The notes under the pieces: model-generated
The model's database searches: none
The model's input: only the letters and a program-made list of their open reading frames with translations
What the model was told of the DNA's origin: nothing
Made by a program: the position numbers and the translations under genes
Source: Cytobacillus citreus
Lineage (GTDB): Bacteria; Bacillota; Bacilli; Bacillales; Cytobacillaceae
Length of the DNA stretch: 64,000 nucleotides
Reading direction: 5' to 3'
NCBI RefSeq assembly: GCF_018343665.1
Contig: NZ_JAGYPM010000008.1
Location: 62,001 to 126,000 of the forward strand
Shown: piece by piece, positions 45,644-55,155 of the stretch
Position numbering within the stretch: position 1 is the stretch's first letter
Layout of the letters: the number at the start of each line of letters is the position of its first letter

Positions 45644-48156
45644 TGGCATTATTTCAATTTGAGTTCAAAAAGGCCATCAAACAACGAAAAATTCTTTGGT
45701 TGATATTCATTGTTCTATTGATCGGTTCCGGAGTATTTATCCAAAATGATCAAAAGAAATCTTTACGGTCAGACAGAGCATCAGATAGAATTACACCCTT
45801 CTTTTCAGAAATAGGGGATACAAGAAACAACCTGCAGACACTTTCTAGGGAGGGAATTTTGGATGATGCGCAAACACTACAATTAGAAGCGATCAATGAT
45901 ATCGGAACTGCACTAACTCTGTGGAAAGTAGCCATAAATAATGAAAAATGGGCTTACACACCTATTTATGAAATGGAATTCTGGGAAGGGATTCAAACAT
46001 ATGAGAATTATGGAGGACAATTTTCTAAGATTTTAGGCATGGAAAGAGATATAGCCATCCAAAAGAATAAATGGATGGTTGAACATCAACTTTCATATGA
46101 TGATGAATTATTTCCAATCTCTTCTGGTTTAGTAGTGAACCAGGTAGCCGACTGGTTTTTTTCTATATGGGGACTTTTGATTTTATTACTATTTTTCGGT
46201 ACCATTGTTTCTGAAGAAAAAGTCCAAAACACATGGCTGTTATTAAAAACACAACCGATAACCAAGTGGAAGATGTACGTGTCAAAGTTCTTGCTTTTAA
46301 CCTTGATCGTTGTACTTTTCATGTTAACAGTGTTTCTTGTTGGCCTGTGCATCCCTCTTCTATTTAGTGATTATGGGATGAATTTCGACTACCCGCAAAT
46401 CGTTACATTTGGAGATCATTTTGTGATTATATCCGCATTAGACCTTTTTTTTAGAAAATCTGTATTATTTTTGGGGAGTAGCTTATTTATCTTTAGCCTG
46501 ATAATTTTGTTTAGCAATTGGATGAAAGATTCATTTAGTACGTTACTATTCACTACACTCACTTTATTAATTAGTTATTTAATTACACTTACTTACACTA
46601 CCATGCAAAAAATTTGGAATCCGTTGAATACCATTTACTCCCTCCCCTTGACACAAGAAATGACGATAAACGAAATAATGTATGCAGCGTTTTTCAGTGT
46701 AATCTGGTCCGCCATCATCATACTCTTATCTATTTACATACCTGAAAAAAACATTGGAATTTTGCAAGGAAAAACAATCATCAAACCTTTCGCAAGAGGA
46801 AACATTAGCCAAAGACAATCAACCATCCAAAAACTAATGATTTTTGAATGGCTAAAAATCTATCGTAAAGGTTTATTCATGCAGGTAACCATCGTAATAC
46901 TTCTACTGATTAGTTTTCACTTTATTAGTACATTCCAGGAATCAAAAGAATTAAAGGAGAATTATTTAAATAAACTGAATAACCTAGAAACTGAGCATGA
47001 GTTGTTGATACTTCTTAAAGAACAAGTAACAGCATTTGAGCAAATGAAGGAAAATGATAAAATACGTGATAACAGGGTTATTGACTGGCAGATTACTGAA
47101 GCAACAAAGGCTATCAGCATACTTGAAGAAGAGGTGCAATTAGCAAAATTAGCCTACAATGCTTACCAAAGCAGTAATTGGATTCCGTTCCATCAATACC
47201 AACTTTTTGTGAATAGATTGTTTAATGAAGAATTTGAAACTGGATTAGCTCGTTTTTCTATAAAAAAGGAAACTGGTCAAATGATGTTAGATGCTAGTAT
47301 TGAAGAGAAAAACTGGTTAATTAAACATAACATTCAACCCATATTTACAGGGGAGTTTATTATCACACCTTTTTCTTACTGGAATGATCAAGAAAAAGAG
47401 TTCTGGGAAGAGTGGATAAATAGAAATAAAAAAGTAGAAAGTAATGGGCTTTACATTCTGTATTCACTTTTTAATCAATACTACGTTTTCATTCTTATGA
47501 TCCTCCTATTCATCTTAGTAGGAGGAGGGCTTGCAGCAGAAAGAGGCAAAAATGCTACGATTCGGTTTTTATTGACACAGCCACACTCATTAAATTCTAT
47601 TTATCATGCTAAATGGCTAACAGCCATTGGCATATCTTTAACAAGTAGTATAGGATTTTTTGCCTTCACCATTGTATTGGGAATTCTCTTTGATCGTTTC
47701 GGTGATTGGATGTATCCCATTCTGGTTTATGATACCACTTCGATTGCAGATGCTAGTCATTATGAGGGATTTTATTCTCAAGGTATGGGATTTCATTTTA
47801 TCCCTATTGGAGAATATATTTTGCAAGCTGTTCTTCTGTATTGTCTAATTTTAGTCTTTCTCTTAACCCTGTCTCATGTTTGTGCTTTATTCATGAACCA
47901 GCTAAGTGTCTTTACATTGGTATTCATCCTTTCTTTCAGTGGTTATTTTACAGGTACCGCGCTCTTTTCACGATATGCACATCTTTCCCCTTTCACTTTC
48001 TTAAATGTGGAAAAAATAATAAATGGAGAAATAGCAGTTACCCTAAATAATTCAAGTATCACTGTTACAGCAGGGATTAACATGCTAATAATCTCAACTA
48101 TTTTCATTTGGTTGATTGGTAATATTTACACAATTAGAACTAATAGTAAGTTATAG
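45640..48156 (+). CDS. ABC-2 exporter permease, tandem-duplicated (two fused halves)
   Basis: At 838 residues the protein is about twice the usual ABC-2 permease. Each half starts with a cytoplasmic entry helix and membrane span (FEFKKAIKQRKILWLIFI and FEWLKIYRKGLFMQVTIV). A ~130-residue extracellular region rich in Glu/Lys follows, then a span and a cytoplasmic motif (VSEEKVQNTWLLLKTQPITK; AAERGKNATIRFLLTQPHSL), then three to four spans. The halves probably form a pseudo-dimer served by the ATPase encoded just upstream. The substrate is unknown. Confidence 0.85.
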   Translation: MMALFQFEFKKAIKQRKILWLIFIVLLIGSGVFIQNDQKKSLRSDRASDRITPFFSEIGDTRNNLQTLSREGILDDAQTLQLEAINDIGTALTLWKVAINNEKWAYTPIYEMEFWEGIQTYENYGGQFSKILGMERDIAIQKNKWMVEHQLSYDDELFPISSGLVVNQVADWFFSIWGLLILLLFFGTIVSEEKVQNTWLLLKTQPITKWKMYVSKFLLLTLIVVLFMLTVFLVGLCIPLLFSDYGMNFDYPQIVTFGDHFVIISALDLFFRKSVLFLGSSLFIFSLIILFSNWMKDSFSTLLFTTLTLLISYLITLTYTTMQKIWNPLNTIYSLPLTQEMTINEIMYAAFFSVIWSAIIILLSIYIPEKNIGILQGKTIIKPFARGNISQRQSTIQKLMIFEWLKIYRKGLFMQVTIVILLLISFHFISTFQESKELKENYLNKLNNLETEHELLILLKEQVTAFEQMKENDKIRDNRVIDWQITEATKAISILEEEVQLAKLAYNAYQSSNWIPFHQYQLFVNRLFNEEFETGLARFSIKKETGQMMLDASIEEKNWLIKHNIQPIFTGEFIITPFSYWNDQEKEFWEEWINRNKKVESNGLYILYSLFNQYYVFILMILLFILVGGGLAAERGKNATIRFLLTQPHSLNSIYHAKWLTAIGISLTSSIGFFAFTIVLGILFDRFGDWMYPILVYDTTSIADASHYEGFYSQGMGFHFIPIGEYILQAVLLYCLILVFLLTLSHVCALFMNQLSVFTLVFILSFSGYFTGTALFSRYAHLSPFTFLNVEKIINGEIAVTLNNSSITVTAGINMLIISTIFIWLIGNIYTIRTNSKL

Positions 48157-48373
48157 ATGTAACCACACTAGTGTTTTTTTGCATGTCACAAAGGAGAAAA
48201 AAGAAGCTTTCCAAAGTGCTATACTTCCCCTTAGGTAGACAGATTTAATATAAAAATCTGTTTTCCTTAGGGGGGGTTATTATATCCAATAAATTTTATC
48301 CTAGTTAGTTTAAATATGAAATAATTGATGGCCGAAACCTTATTCAATTATCTGGCTCGATTGTGGAACAAGA

Positions 48374-48404
48374 AAAAAATCCTGTATATCAACACAGGAT
48401 TTTT
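48374..48404 (+). terminator. Terminator of the ABC exporter operon
   Basis: AAAAATCCTGT and ACAGGATTTTT form a bidirectional terminator stem. A second hairpin (AAAGGATAGG / CCTATCCTTT, 48490-48540) and a smaller ACTACAA / TTGTAGT stem follow. Confidence 0.75.
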
Positions 48405-48626
48405 AATCAAACTTAATTTTAAATTATCAATCTTTTTTTAAAAACTACAAGTGAATGTTGTTGTAGTAAATAAGGCCATTTGTAGTACAAAAAGGATAGG
48501 AAAAATAGTAATTATCTATTAACTACTAACCTATCCTTTAATTTTATGTATATAATGTACGACATTATATAAAATCATTTATTTTTAGAGTATCTTAATT
48601 CTTTTCTTGACTTTTAATAAAATTTT

Positions 48627-48641
48627 TAGACAGGCTTTATT
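48627..48641 (-). repeat. Right inverted repeat bracketing the ABC-exporter island
   Basis: TAGACAGGCTTTATT is the exact reverse complement of 43540-43554. The copies are 5.1 kb apart. Confidence 0.5.
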
Positions 48642-48795
48642 GATTGTATTCTTATATTCAAAATGCACTTTTTTCTACAACATAACGCACATTTGTCCAT
48701 AAACATTCAACCGTTTGATTAAATAAATACATTTCATCCTTTTAATTATACAGTAGCAGTCAGACCTCCCTAGGTTAATGTCGTTTATTTTACTA

Positions 48796-48949
48796 CCCTT
48801 GTTGTTCAAAAAAGAAAAGTAGATAAATTTGAGGAAGAAACAACTGAAAGAAATGAATTTAGTCAATTTATTAAATGAAATAAACATATAATAGCAGGTG
48901 CACTTTTTATTATTATTTTGGTTATAATTGCTTTGTTAACAAATAATTA
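48796..48949 (+). pseudogene. Remnant of a small single-span membrane protein
   Basis: One frame reads LVVQKRKVDKFEEETTERNE, then FSQFIK, a TGA stop, then NKHIIAGALFIIILVIIALL and TNN, stop. A charged cytoplasmic stretch plus one membrane span, interrupted by an in-frame stop and lacking a clear start, suggests a decayed gene. The family is unknown. Confidence 0.3.
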
Positions 48950-48997
48950 AAACATCAAATAGGCACTTGTTGATGTAGTTTGTCAGCCGGTTTCTTA

Positions 48998-49052
48998 GAT
49001 TTATCAACCAAATTTGACCTTTTATCAGCCAAATTAGTCTATTTATCAGCGA
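48998..49052. repeat. Short 21-bp tandem repeat
   Basis: ATTTATCAACCAAATTTGACC, TTTTATCAGCCAAATTAGTC and ATTTATCAGCGAACCG are successive imperfect copies, directly before dispersed repeat copy 5. Confidence 0.5.
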
Positions 49053-49068
49053 ACCGCACCATAAAATG

Positions 49069-49208
49069 TTAGAAAAACTCGGCGTTCGCCAAGTCCTTTT
49101 TGGCGAATGCCTTAGTTTTTCTTATGCGATCTTATTAGCAGATATTTAATTGAACACACACTTTACTTTAGTACGTTAATAAACTTAAACTTTCCTTTTA
49201 GCTAAAAA
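49069..49208 (+). repeat. Dispersed ~136-bp hairpin repeat, copy 5
   Basis: GTTAGAAAAACTCGGCGTTC, GCCAAGTCC, a short T run and GGCGAATGCC are followed by the same AT-rich tail as the other copies. The stem has a mutation (ACTCGGCG) and a shorter T run (four to five), so it is weaker. A 14-bp palindrome ATCAAACGTTTGAT follows at 49248. Confidence 0.85.
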
Positions 49209-49375
49209 ACGCCAGAACGACAAGCATCCTGCCCCTAAGTTAAATTAATCAAACGTTTGATGGAAACTGTTTGTTATCATTCAAAAATAGTATAGAAAAG
49301 GATTTCCGACCAGAATCATGGGGTTGATTGTTTCAATCTTGATTATCCTATTAAAAATTCCTTAAATGAAGATTG

Positions 49376-51145
49376 CTATTTCTTCAAATTATATTTTTTT
49401 ATTTTTAGATATAACGTATTTCTACTAATTTGTAAAATATTCGCAGCTTTACTCATGTTCCATTCTACTGATTGTAATGCCTTTAAAATTGCAGCTTTTT
49501 CTGTGTTGTTAAGTGAAAGGGGTATTTTCTCTTCAGAATCTTTCCTATTCGATTGCAGTTCATACTCGTCTTCAAAATGTAAATCCTCACCCTTTATTTC
49601 ATTACCTTCTGCCAAAAAGGAGGCTTGCATGAGGACACTTTTGAGTTCCCGTATGTTTCCAGGCCAAAGATAGGAGATTAGTTTCTGCTTAGCTTCTTCA
49701 GATAAGGTTTTAGATGGCGTATCCAGCTTTGTTATTAAGTGTTCTGCAAGCTCTATAATGTCGGTTCTATTACGAAGAGGCGGCAATGTAATAAAAATCC
49801 CTTTCAATCGGTAGTATAAATCCTCTCTAAATCTTCCTGCTTGTACCTCTTCACGCAAATTTTTGTTTGTTGCAGCTATCACTCTTGTATCGATGAATCT
49901 GACTTTACTTCCGCCAATTCTGGTCACTTTTTTTTCTTGTAAAACGCGGAGTAAAACTGCTTGCGCCTTCAATGACATATCACCAATTTCATCGAGGAAT
50001 ATGGTTCCTCCATCAGCTGTTTCAAATTTTCCAAGAGCCCCTTCCCGATTAGCACCAGTAAAAGCACCTCGTTCGTAACCGAATAGTTCACTTTCAATCA
50101 AACTTTCAGGTATTGCACTACAATTTAACGCAATAAATGGTTTCATTTTACGTGGCCCAGCCGTATGTAGAGATTGTGCTATTAGTTCCTTGCCAGTACC
50201 GCTTTCTCCATAAATGATTATAGGATATTCAGAGAAGGAAGCTTTATTAACAACTTTCTTTACCCGAACAATCGATTCACATGATCCGATGATATCATGT
50301 GTTGTGTAAAGTTTTATGTCTTGAGAAAATTTTTGGTTAGTTTCGTGTAGAGAAACAATAGAACGAAATATTTTATTTGTTTGATCGGATAATATTTCTA
50401 CCAAATAGCCTTGTTTAGCGTGAAACTCTTTTCCAATACAATCATCACCTAAAAGTTGACGTGCTGTTTGGTTTGCACGAATGATCTTTTTATCTTCATC
50501 AAGTGTAAGAAGTGGATAAGAGAATAAGTTTGTTGTATGATCTATTTCTTTTAATGTCAATAGCTTTTCGTGGTTTTTATGCTCCAAGAGCAGTCGATTC
50601 TGTACTGCTTCAGCAATTATACTCGCTAAGGATATCGTAAATGGGTGATATAGCTCTTTTCTCGCACTGATATTAACAGCCCCGATGAACTCTCCAGTTG
50701 GCGAATATATGGGACTTGCTGCACATGTAAGAAAGTGATTTGTAACAAAGAAATGGTGTTCAGCGTGGGTTATGATAGGTTTTTTTTCATGAATAACTAG
50801 CCCAATTGCATTTGTTCCTTTTATTTCTTCGGACCAATTAGAACCAACGGACATATAGTCAAATGACTCTTCAATGTCTAACTTTCCTATTTTATGAAGG
50901 ATCGTGCCATTTTTGTCAACAATAACTGTTACAAGTCCACTTGATTGAAAAGTAGGGTAAAGCCTTTCTAAAATGTATGTGCTATGTTTAATCAAATTCT
51001 CATTCTTTTTTATTACTTCTTGTAAGTCTTTTTCCATTAATAAGTAATCATTAATGGAATCTGTGGGTGAAAGTCCAAAACTATGACATCGCTTCCAAGA
51101 AAGATCAATTATCTTCCTTTGATTTAAAAAATTCACGGATGACAT
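49376..51145 (-). CDS. Sigma-54-dependent activator, AcoR-like
   Basis: The protein is 589 residues. An N-terminal GAF-type sensor region (about 60-190; EEIKGTNAIGLVIHEKKPII) and a PAS-like segment are followed by the AAA+ domain. That domain has Walker A GESGTGKELIAQSLH, the sigma-54 contact loop GAFTGA, Walker B GGTIFLDEIGDM, and the R-finger region. A Fis-type HTH ends the protein (MSKAANILQISRNTLYLKIK). It is divergent from a formaldehyde dehydrogenase gene with a -24/-12 promoter, so that gene is the obvious target. The sensed signal (an alcohol, aldehyde or acetoin-like compound) is unknown. Confidence 0.92.
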   Translation of the reverse strand: MSSVNFLNQRKIIDLSWKRCHSFGLSPTDSINDYLLMEKDLQEVIKKNENLIKHSTYILERLYPTFQSSGLVTVIVDKNGTILHKIGKLDIEESFDYMSVGSNWSEEIKGTNAIGLVIHEKKPIITHAEHHFFVTNHFLTCAASPIYSPTGEFIGAVNISARKELYHPFTISLASIIAEAVQNRLLLEHKNHEKLLTLKEIDHTTNLFSYPLLTLDEDKKIIRANQTARQLLGDDCIGKEFHAKQGYLVEILSDQTNKIFRSIVSLHETNQKFSQDIKLYTTHDIIGSCESIVRVKKVVNKASFSEYPIIIYGESGTGKELIAQSLHTAGPRKMKPFIALNCSAIPESLIESELFGYERGAFTGANREGALGKFETADGGTIFLDEIGDMSLKAQAVLLRVLQEKKVTRIGGSKVRFIDTRVIAATNKNLREEVQAGRFREDLYYRLKGIFITLPPLRNRTDIIELAEHLITKLDTPSKTLSEEAKQKLISYLWPGNIRELKSVLMQASFLAEGNEIKGEDLHFEDEYELQSNRKDSEEKIPLSLNNTEKAAILKALQSVEWNMSKAANILQISRNTLYLKIKKYNLKK

Positions 51146-51381
51146 CTAAATCTTTTCCCCCTTTTTAATATCATGAACTTTTGCTCTCAAGCTTGTATGT
51201 AGTTGACGGTCAACCTACTTTTACTACGTTAGTTAAATTCTTTGTAAAAACAAGCTTTGCGTATGCAGACTGACAACTTATTATTCATACAAAAAGACAC
51301 TTACTATTTATTATACTATTACTCTAATTTTAACAAAATATTCAAAATACTTTTTATTGTGTATCAAAATAGGACATATTC

Positions 51382-51398
51382 TGTTCATGTTTTGAACA
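51382..51398. promoter_or_regulatory. Candidate activator binding site (UAS)
   Basis: TGTTCATGTTTTGAACA, a 6-5-6 inverted repeat, is centred about 60 bp upstream of the -24 element, a usual distance for a sigma-54 enhancer. Confidence 0.5.
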
Positions 51399-51446
51399 AA
51401 TTTCTTTTTTTCAATTTAATAAATGAAGATTTTAAAGGATTTTATG

Positions 51447-51463
51447 ATTGGCACGATAATTGC
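51447..51463 (+). promoter_or_regulatory. Sigma-54 (-24/-12) promoter of fdhA
   Basis: TTGGCACGATAATTGCA matches the TGGCAC-N5-TTGC consensus exactly, with GG and GC ten bases apart. It lies about 55 bp before the fdhA start. Confidence 0.88.
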
Positions 51464-51515
51464 AAAATATTAGATTGAATCATCAATTTTTATTTAAAAG
51501 GGAGGATTAGAAAAG

Positions 51516-52730
51516 ATGGCAGGAAACAGAGCAGTAGCGTATATGGGCCCTGGTAAAGTTGAGGTAATGGACATTGGTTATCCAGATTTAGTTTTAAGAG
51601 ATGGACCTGGAGTAAATCCACTCAACGTTGGGCGAAAATGTGATCATGGTGTTATCCTAAAGGTTGTTACGACAAATATTTGTGGAAGCGACCAACATAT
51701 GGTTAGGGGTAGAACAACCGCTCCAACAGGACTTGTACTTGGGCATGAAATAACAGGAGAAGTGATCGAAGTCGGACGCGATGTAGAATTCATCAAAAAA
51801 GGTGATCTTGTTTCTGTTCCGTTTAATATCGCTTGCGGGCGATGCCGGAGCTGTAAAGAGCGCAACACTCATATATGTGAAAATGTAAATCCTGATCGTC
51901 CTGGTTCAGCCTATGGATATGTAGATATGGGTGGATGGGTTGGAGGTCAGTCTGAATATGTTATGGTGCCTTATGCTGATTTCCAATTATTGAAATTCCC
52001 TGATAAAGATCAAGCGATGGAAAAAATTAAAGATTTAACGATGCTCTCAGATATTTTTCCAACAGGCTATCATGGGGCAGTGAGCGCAGGTGTTAAACCA
52101 GGATCTACTGTTTATATTGCAGGTGCAGGTCCTGTTGGGCTAGCTGCTGCACATTCGGCCCAATTATTAGGTGCCGCTGTAGTTATTGTAGGGGACTTAA
52201 ATGGTGAGAGACTTGCTCAAGCTAGAAGCTTTGGCTGTGAAACGGTAAATCTTCGTGAACACTTTGATTTGGGTGAGCAAATTGACCAAATTTTAGGTAT
52301 TCCTGAAGTGGATTGTGCCGTTGACTGTGTAGGTTTTGAAGCATCTGCCCATGGAGCTAATGCTATAGAAGCGCCAGCAACTGTATTAAACTCCATTATG
52401 CAAGTTACACGGGCTGGTGGACGTCTTGGTATTCCTGGTCTTTATGTAACGGGTGATCCAGGTGGAATTGATGAAGATGCCAAAATTGGTACATTGAGAG
52501 TTCGGCTCGGCTTAGGATGGGCGAAGGCGCATACATTTGTAACAGGACAAACACCAGTTATGCAATACCACCGTGACTTGATGAAGGCTATTTTAAGTGG
52601 AAAAGCACAAATTGCAAAGGCAGTAAATGCCACAGTTATTTCCTTAGACGAAGCGCCAATGGGCTATGAACAATTTGACAAAGGTGTTGCAAGAAAGTAT
52701 GTTATCGATCCTCACGGACTTGTGAAATAA
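51516..52730 (+). CDS. fdhA: Glutathione-independent formaldehyde dehydrogenase (zinc alcohol dehydrogenase family)
   Basis: The protein is 404 residues, typical of the PFDH subgroup. Catalytic zinc ligands are in ICGSDQH (Cys56) and GHE (77-79). Structural zinc cysteines are 107, 110, 113 and 121 (CGRCRSCKERNTHIC). The NAD-binding GAGPVGLAAAHSA follows. The long insertions (NPDRPGSAYGYVDMGGWVGG and ATVLNSIMQVTRAGGRLGIP) separate this subgroup from ordinary alcohol dehydrogenases. It oxidizes formaldehyde, often with aldehyde dismutase activity. It is expressed from a sigma-54 promoter under the divergent activator. GGGAGG precedes the ATG. Confidence 0.92.
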   Translation: MAGNRAVAYMGPGKVEVMDIGYPDLVLRDGPGVNPLNVGRKCDHGVILKVVTTNICGSDQHMVRGRTTAPTGLVLGHEITGEVIEVGRDVEFIKKGDLVSVPFNIACGRCRSCKERNTHICENVNPDRPGSAYGYVDMGGWVGGQSEYVMVPYADFQLLKFPDKDQAMEKIKDLTMLSDIFPTGYHGAVSAGVKPGSTVYIAGAGPVGLAAAHSAQLLGAAVVIVGDLNGERLAQARSFGCETVNLREHFDLGEQIDQILGIPEVDCAVDCVGFEASAHGANAIEAPATVLNSIMQVTRAGGRLGIPGLYVTGDPGGIDEDAKIGTLRVRLGLGWAKAHTFVTGQTPVMQYHRDLMKAILSGKAQIAKAVNATVISLDEAPMGYEQFDKGVARKYVIDPHGLVK

Positions 52731-52780
52731 TGGTGGCAGGTGATGGAGAGCCCTGGCCTGTTCAAACGATGTGTTGCTGA

Positions 52781-52924
52781 AGGTTAAACTGGATACAATT
52801 CCCTATCTATGTTATTGGACCCCTAATTGGAGCGATGGCAGCCGCGGTTACTTATAATTTTATTGCAAGTTCAAGGCAGTTGCAGTTATCAAGTAAATCA
52901 GCTCATAATGAAGTAGTTAAATAG
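52781..52924 (+). pseudogene. C-terminal remnant of a MIP-family channel (aquaporin/glycerol facilitator)
   Basis: The frame reads RLNWIQFPIYVIGPLIGAMA and AAVTYNFIASSRQLQLSSKS before a stop. IGPLIGAMAAAVTYNF is typical of the last membrane span of MIP channels. An in-frame TGA precedes it and no start is present. The rest of the gene is gone; only ~50 bp separate it from fdhA. Confidence 0.55.
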
Positions 52925-52938
52925 AAGCATAATACTAT

Positions 52939-52991
52939 AAAGTGAAACTTCTTGAAGTGGGGGTCTTACAGCCCGTTAATCTGCGATAAAG
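52939..52991 (+). mobile_element. Miniature palindrome-ended element (copy D)
   Basis: The left end AAAGTGAAACTTC is joined directly to the right end TTGAAGTGGGGGTCTTACAG, CCCGTTAATCTGCGATAAA. It is an internal-deletion form of the family, 53 bp long, between the MIP remnant and the MocR gene. Confidence 0.65.
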
Positions 52992-53018
52992 TTGTTAGTC
53001 CCTGCCCGTTAATGAATT

Positions 53019-54443
53019 TTAGAGGCGGGGACTAGCACTTTTATCATTTGTTCTGATATGTGGGACAAGAGGACAGTTGTACAGCCATGTTTCTGCTAAC
53101 TTAAAAATCCCTTCCCTTATTTCATCAATTGTTAGTCCTCCATAACCAAGTATCACCATGTGAGTATTTGGCTCCTCTATAAATGATACAGAAGCAGGAT
53201 AAATTCGTATCCCTATATCGATTGCTGTTTGGATGGCACGTTGTTCTGTTAAATAGTGAGGCAATTTCAGTACAATATGCAGACCTGAATTTTCCCCGAT
53301 GATTTCGAATTCCTTTGGTAAATAGGTTTCGATGGCTTGTAATAAAGTAAGATGGTTTTTCCGATAGGCTGTACGCATTTTTGCAAGATGTCGTTCGAAA
53401 TAGCCTTCTTTCATAAAATCAGCTACTGCCAGCTGCTCGACACGAGAAACAGTAGATTTTTGGTGTCTATTAAATTTTTCGAACGCTTCAACAAGAGATT
53501 TTGGAAGAATCATATAGCTTATCCGCATAGAAGGAATCAGAGATTTAGAAAATGTTCCAAAATAAATGACATGTTGAAGTTGATCGATTTGTGCGAATGA
53601 CGGAATCGGTAATCCGTTAAAGCGAAATTCTGAGTCATAATCATCTTCAATGATCAAGCTATTATGTTCATTCGCCCATTTTAATAACCCCATACGTCTT
53701 TCAAGAGGCATAATCATTCCTAGTGGAAACTGATGGGCCGGAGTTGTGTACAATAGGTCTAATTTTTCAATAGGGATGGTTATGCCATTATGATCTACTT
53801 GAATAGGGAATACTTTAATTCTTAACTTTTCAAATACTGCCTTTGCTCGAATAAATCCTGGCTCCTCCATACCAACACATATATCTAAACCGAAAAACTG
53901 ACATAAATCCTGTAACTGCATTTGCGTGCCGCTATATAGGAACACTTGACTTGCTTCACATTGTACACCACGAGAACGCCCCACATATTTAGCGATTTCT
54001 GTGCGCAATGTCCTTTCTCCTTGCCATGGACTATTCACTAAACTCGATTCTGCGATGTGTTGACGTATTAATCGTTTCCAAATGTGGTACGGAAAAAGAG
54101 TAGCATCTAAATGCCCAGAATTAAAATCGATTAATACTTGTTGATTCAAGGATTCTGTAGATTCGATATTAGGATTATTCGACGCTGCTGGATGCCATTC
54201 TTGCTCGAAGGCTGAAACAAAATAGCCTGAGCGTTCTCGACTCATAATATAACCTTCCGCTAATAATTGATCATACGCTTCACGAACTGTATGTACACTC
54301 ACACCAAGTTGAGTGGCAAGCTGACGTTTTGAAGGGAGTTTACTTTGGGTAACAAGTTTTTTATGAAGAATGGCTGTTTTTATTTGTTCATAGATTTGTA
54401 TATACATAGCCTTCCCTTGCTCTAAATAAATGGACAGTTCCAT
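53019..54443 (-). CDS. MocR/PdxR-type GntR regulator with aminotransferase domain
   Basis: The protein is 474 residues. The winged helix covers residues 1-70 (KLPSKRQLATQLGVSVHTVR), followed by a fold-type I aminotransferase domain (about 115-460). The PLP Lys is in FGTFSKSLIPSMRISY, and EDDYDSEFRF is conserved. Such proteins bind PLP or PLP-amino acid adducts and often regulate vitamin B6 or amino acid genes. It is divergent from a GNAT gene about 90 bp away. There is no pdxST nearby, so the target is unclear; the GNAT gene is the best candidate. Confidence 0.9.
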   Translation of the reverse strand: MELSIYLEQGKAMYIQIYEQIKTAILHKKLVTQSKLPSKRQLATQLGVSVHTVREAYDQLLAEGYIMSRERSGYFVSAFEQEWHPAASNNPNIESTESLNQQVLIDFNSGHLDATLFPYHIWKRLIRQHIAESSLVNSPWQGERTLRTEIAKYVGRSRGVQCEASQVFLYSGTQMQLQDLCQFFGLDICVGMEEPGFIRAKAVFEKLRIKVFPIQVDHNGITIPIEKLDLLYTTPAHQFPLGMIMPLERRMGLLKWANEHNSLIIEDDYDSEFRFNGLPIPSFAQIDQLQHVIYFGTFSKSLIPSMRISYMILPKSLVEAFEKFNRHQKSTVSRVEQLAVADFMKEGYFERHLAKMRTAYRKNHLTLLQAIETYLPKEFEIIGENSGLHIVLKLPHYLTEQRAIQTAIDIGIRIYPASVSFIEEPNTHMVILGYGGLTIDEIREGIFKLAETWLYNCPLVPHIRTNDKSASPRL

Positions 54444-54536
54444 TGAAACCTCCTTTTGGTATGGTCAATATTTTTCTTTTTGGTTATTTTTATCATACCA
54501 AATTTTCATTTTAATAGTGGTAAGGAGTGATAAACG

Positions 54537-55115
54537 ATGGAGAATATCAAATTAAAAAACGAAATTGTGTGTTTAAAAGTAATGGATGAAAATGATATAG
54601 ATGGGATTTTCGAAGCATCCAAGGATGAATCCATTTGGCAGCATATGACGCAGAACATTGCCATGAAAGAGGACGTTATTCACTACGTACAAAAGTCACT
54701 TATGGCAAAAGAGCAAGAGACAGAAATTCCCTTTGTTATCATCAATCAAAAGACAAATCAGATAATCGGTTCGACTAGACTAATGGATATAAATTTAGAA
54801 CATAAGCGATTAGAAATTGGTTATACATGGTTACATCCAAACTTTTGGCGCACTGCTATCAATACGAATTGCAAGTATTTGCTGCTAAGGTACTGTTTTG
54901 AAAATATAAACCTTCAACGCGTACAACTCAAAACAGATCATGCGAATTTACGTTCACAAAAGGCCATTGAACGAATCGGAGCGATAAAAGAAGGCATCCT
55001 TCGCAACCATATGATTCGCCAAGATGGCTCAGTACGTCATACCGTTATGTACAGTATTACAAAGGAACAATGGCCGGAAGTAAAGGAACATCTTCAGCAC
55101 TTGATGAGTCAGTAA
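54537..55115 (+). CDS. GNAT acetyltransferase, RimJ/RimL type
   Basis: The protein is 192 residues. The C-terminal pattern LEIGYTWLHPNFWRTAINTN, FENINLQRVQLKTDHANLRS and KAIERIGAIKEGILRN matches the RimJ/RimL-like acetyltransferases of small molecules or protein N-termini. In the acetyl-CoA loop the usual Gly-rich segment reads WRTAINT, a variant seen in some members. TAAGGAGTG lies upstream of the ATG. It is divergent from the MocR regulator, which probably controls it. Confidence 0.82.
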   Translation: MENIKLKNEIVCLKVMDENDIDGIFEASKDESIWQHMTQNIAMKEDVIHYVQKSLMAKEQETEIPFVIINQKTNQIIGSTRLMDINLEHKRLEIGYTWLHPNFWRTAINTNCKYLLLRYCFENINLQRVQLKTDHANLRSQKAIERIGAIKEGILRNHMIRQDGSVRHTVMYSITKEQWPEVKEHLQHLMSQ

Positions 55116-55155
55116 GATAGTTGCTTATCCGTAATCTTTGTAAAGCTCATTTTTT

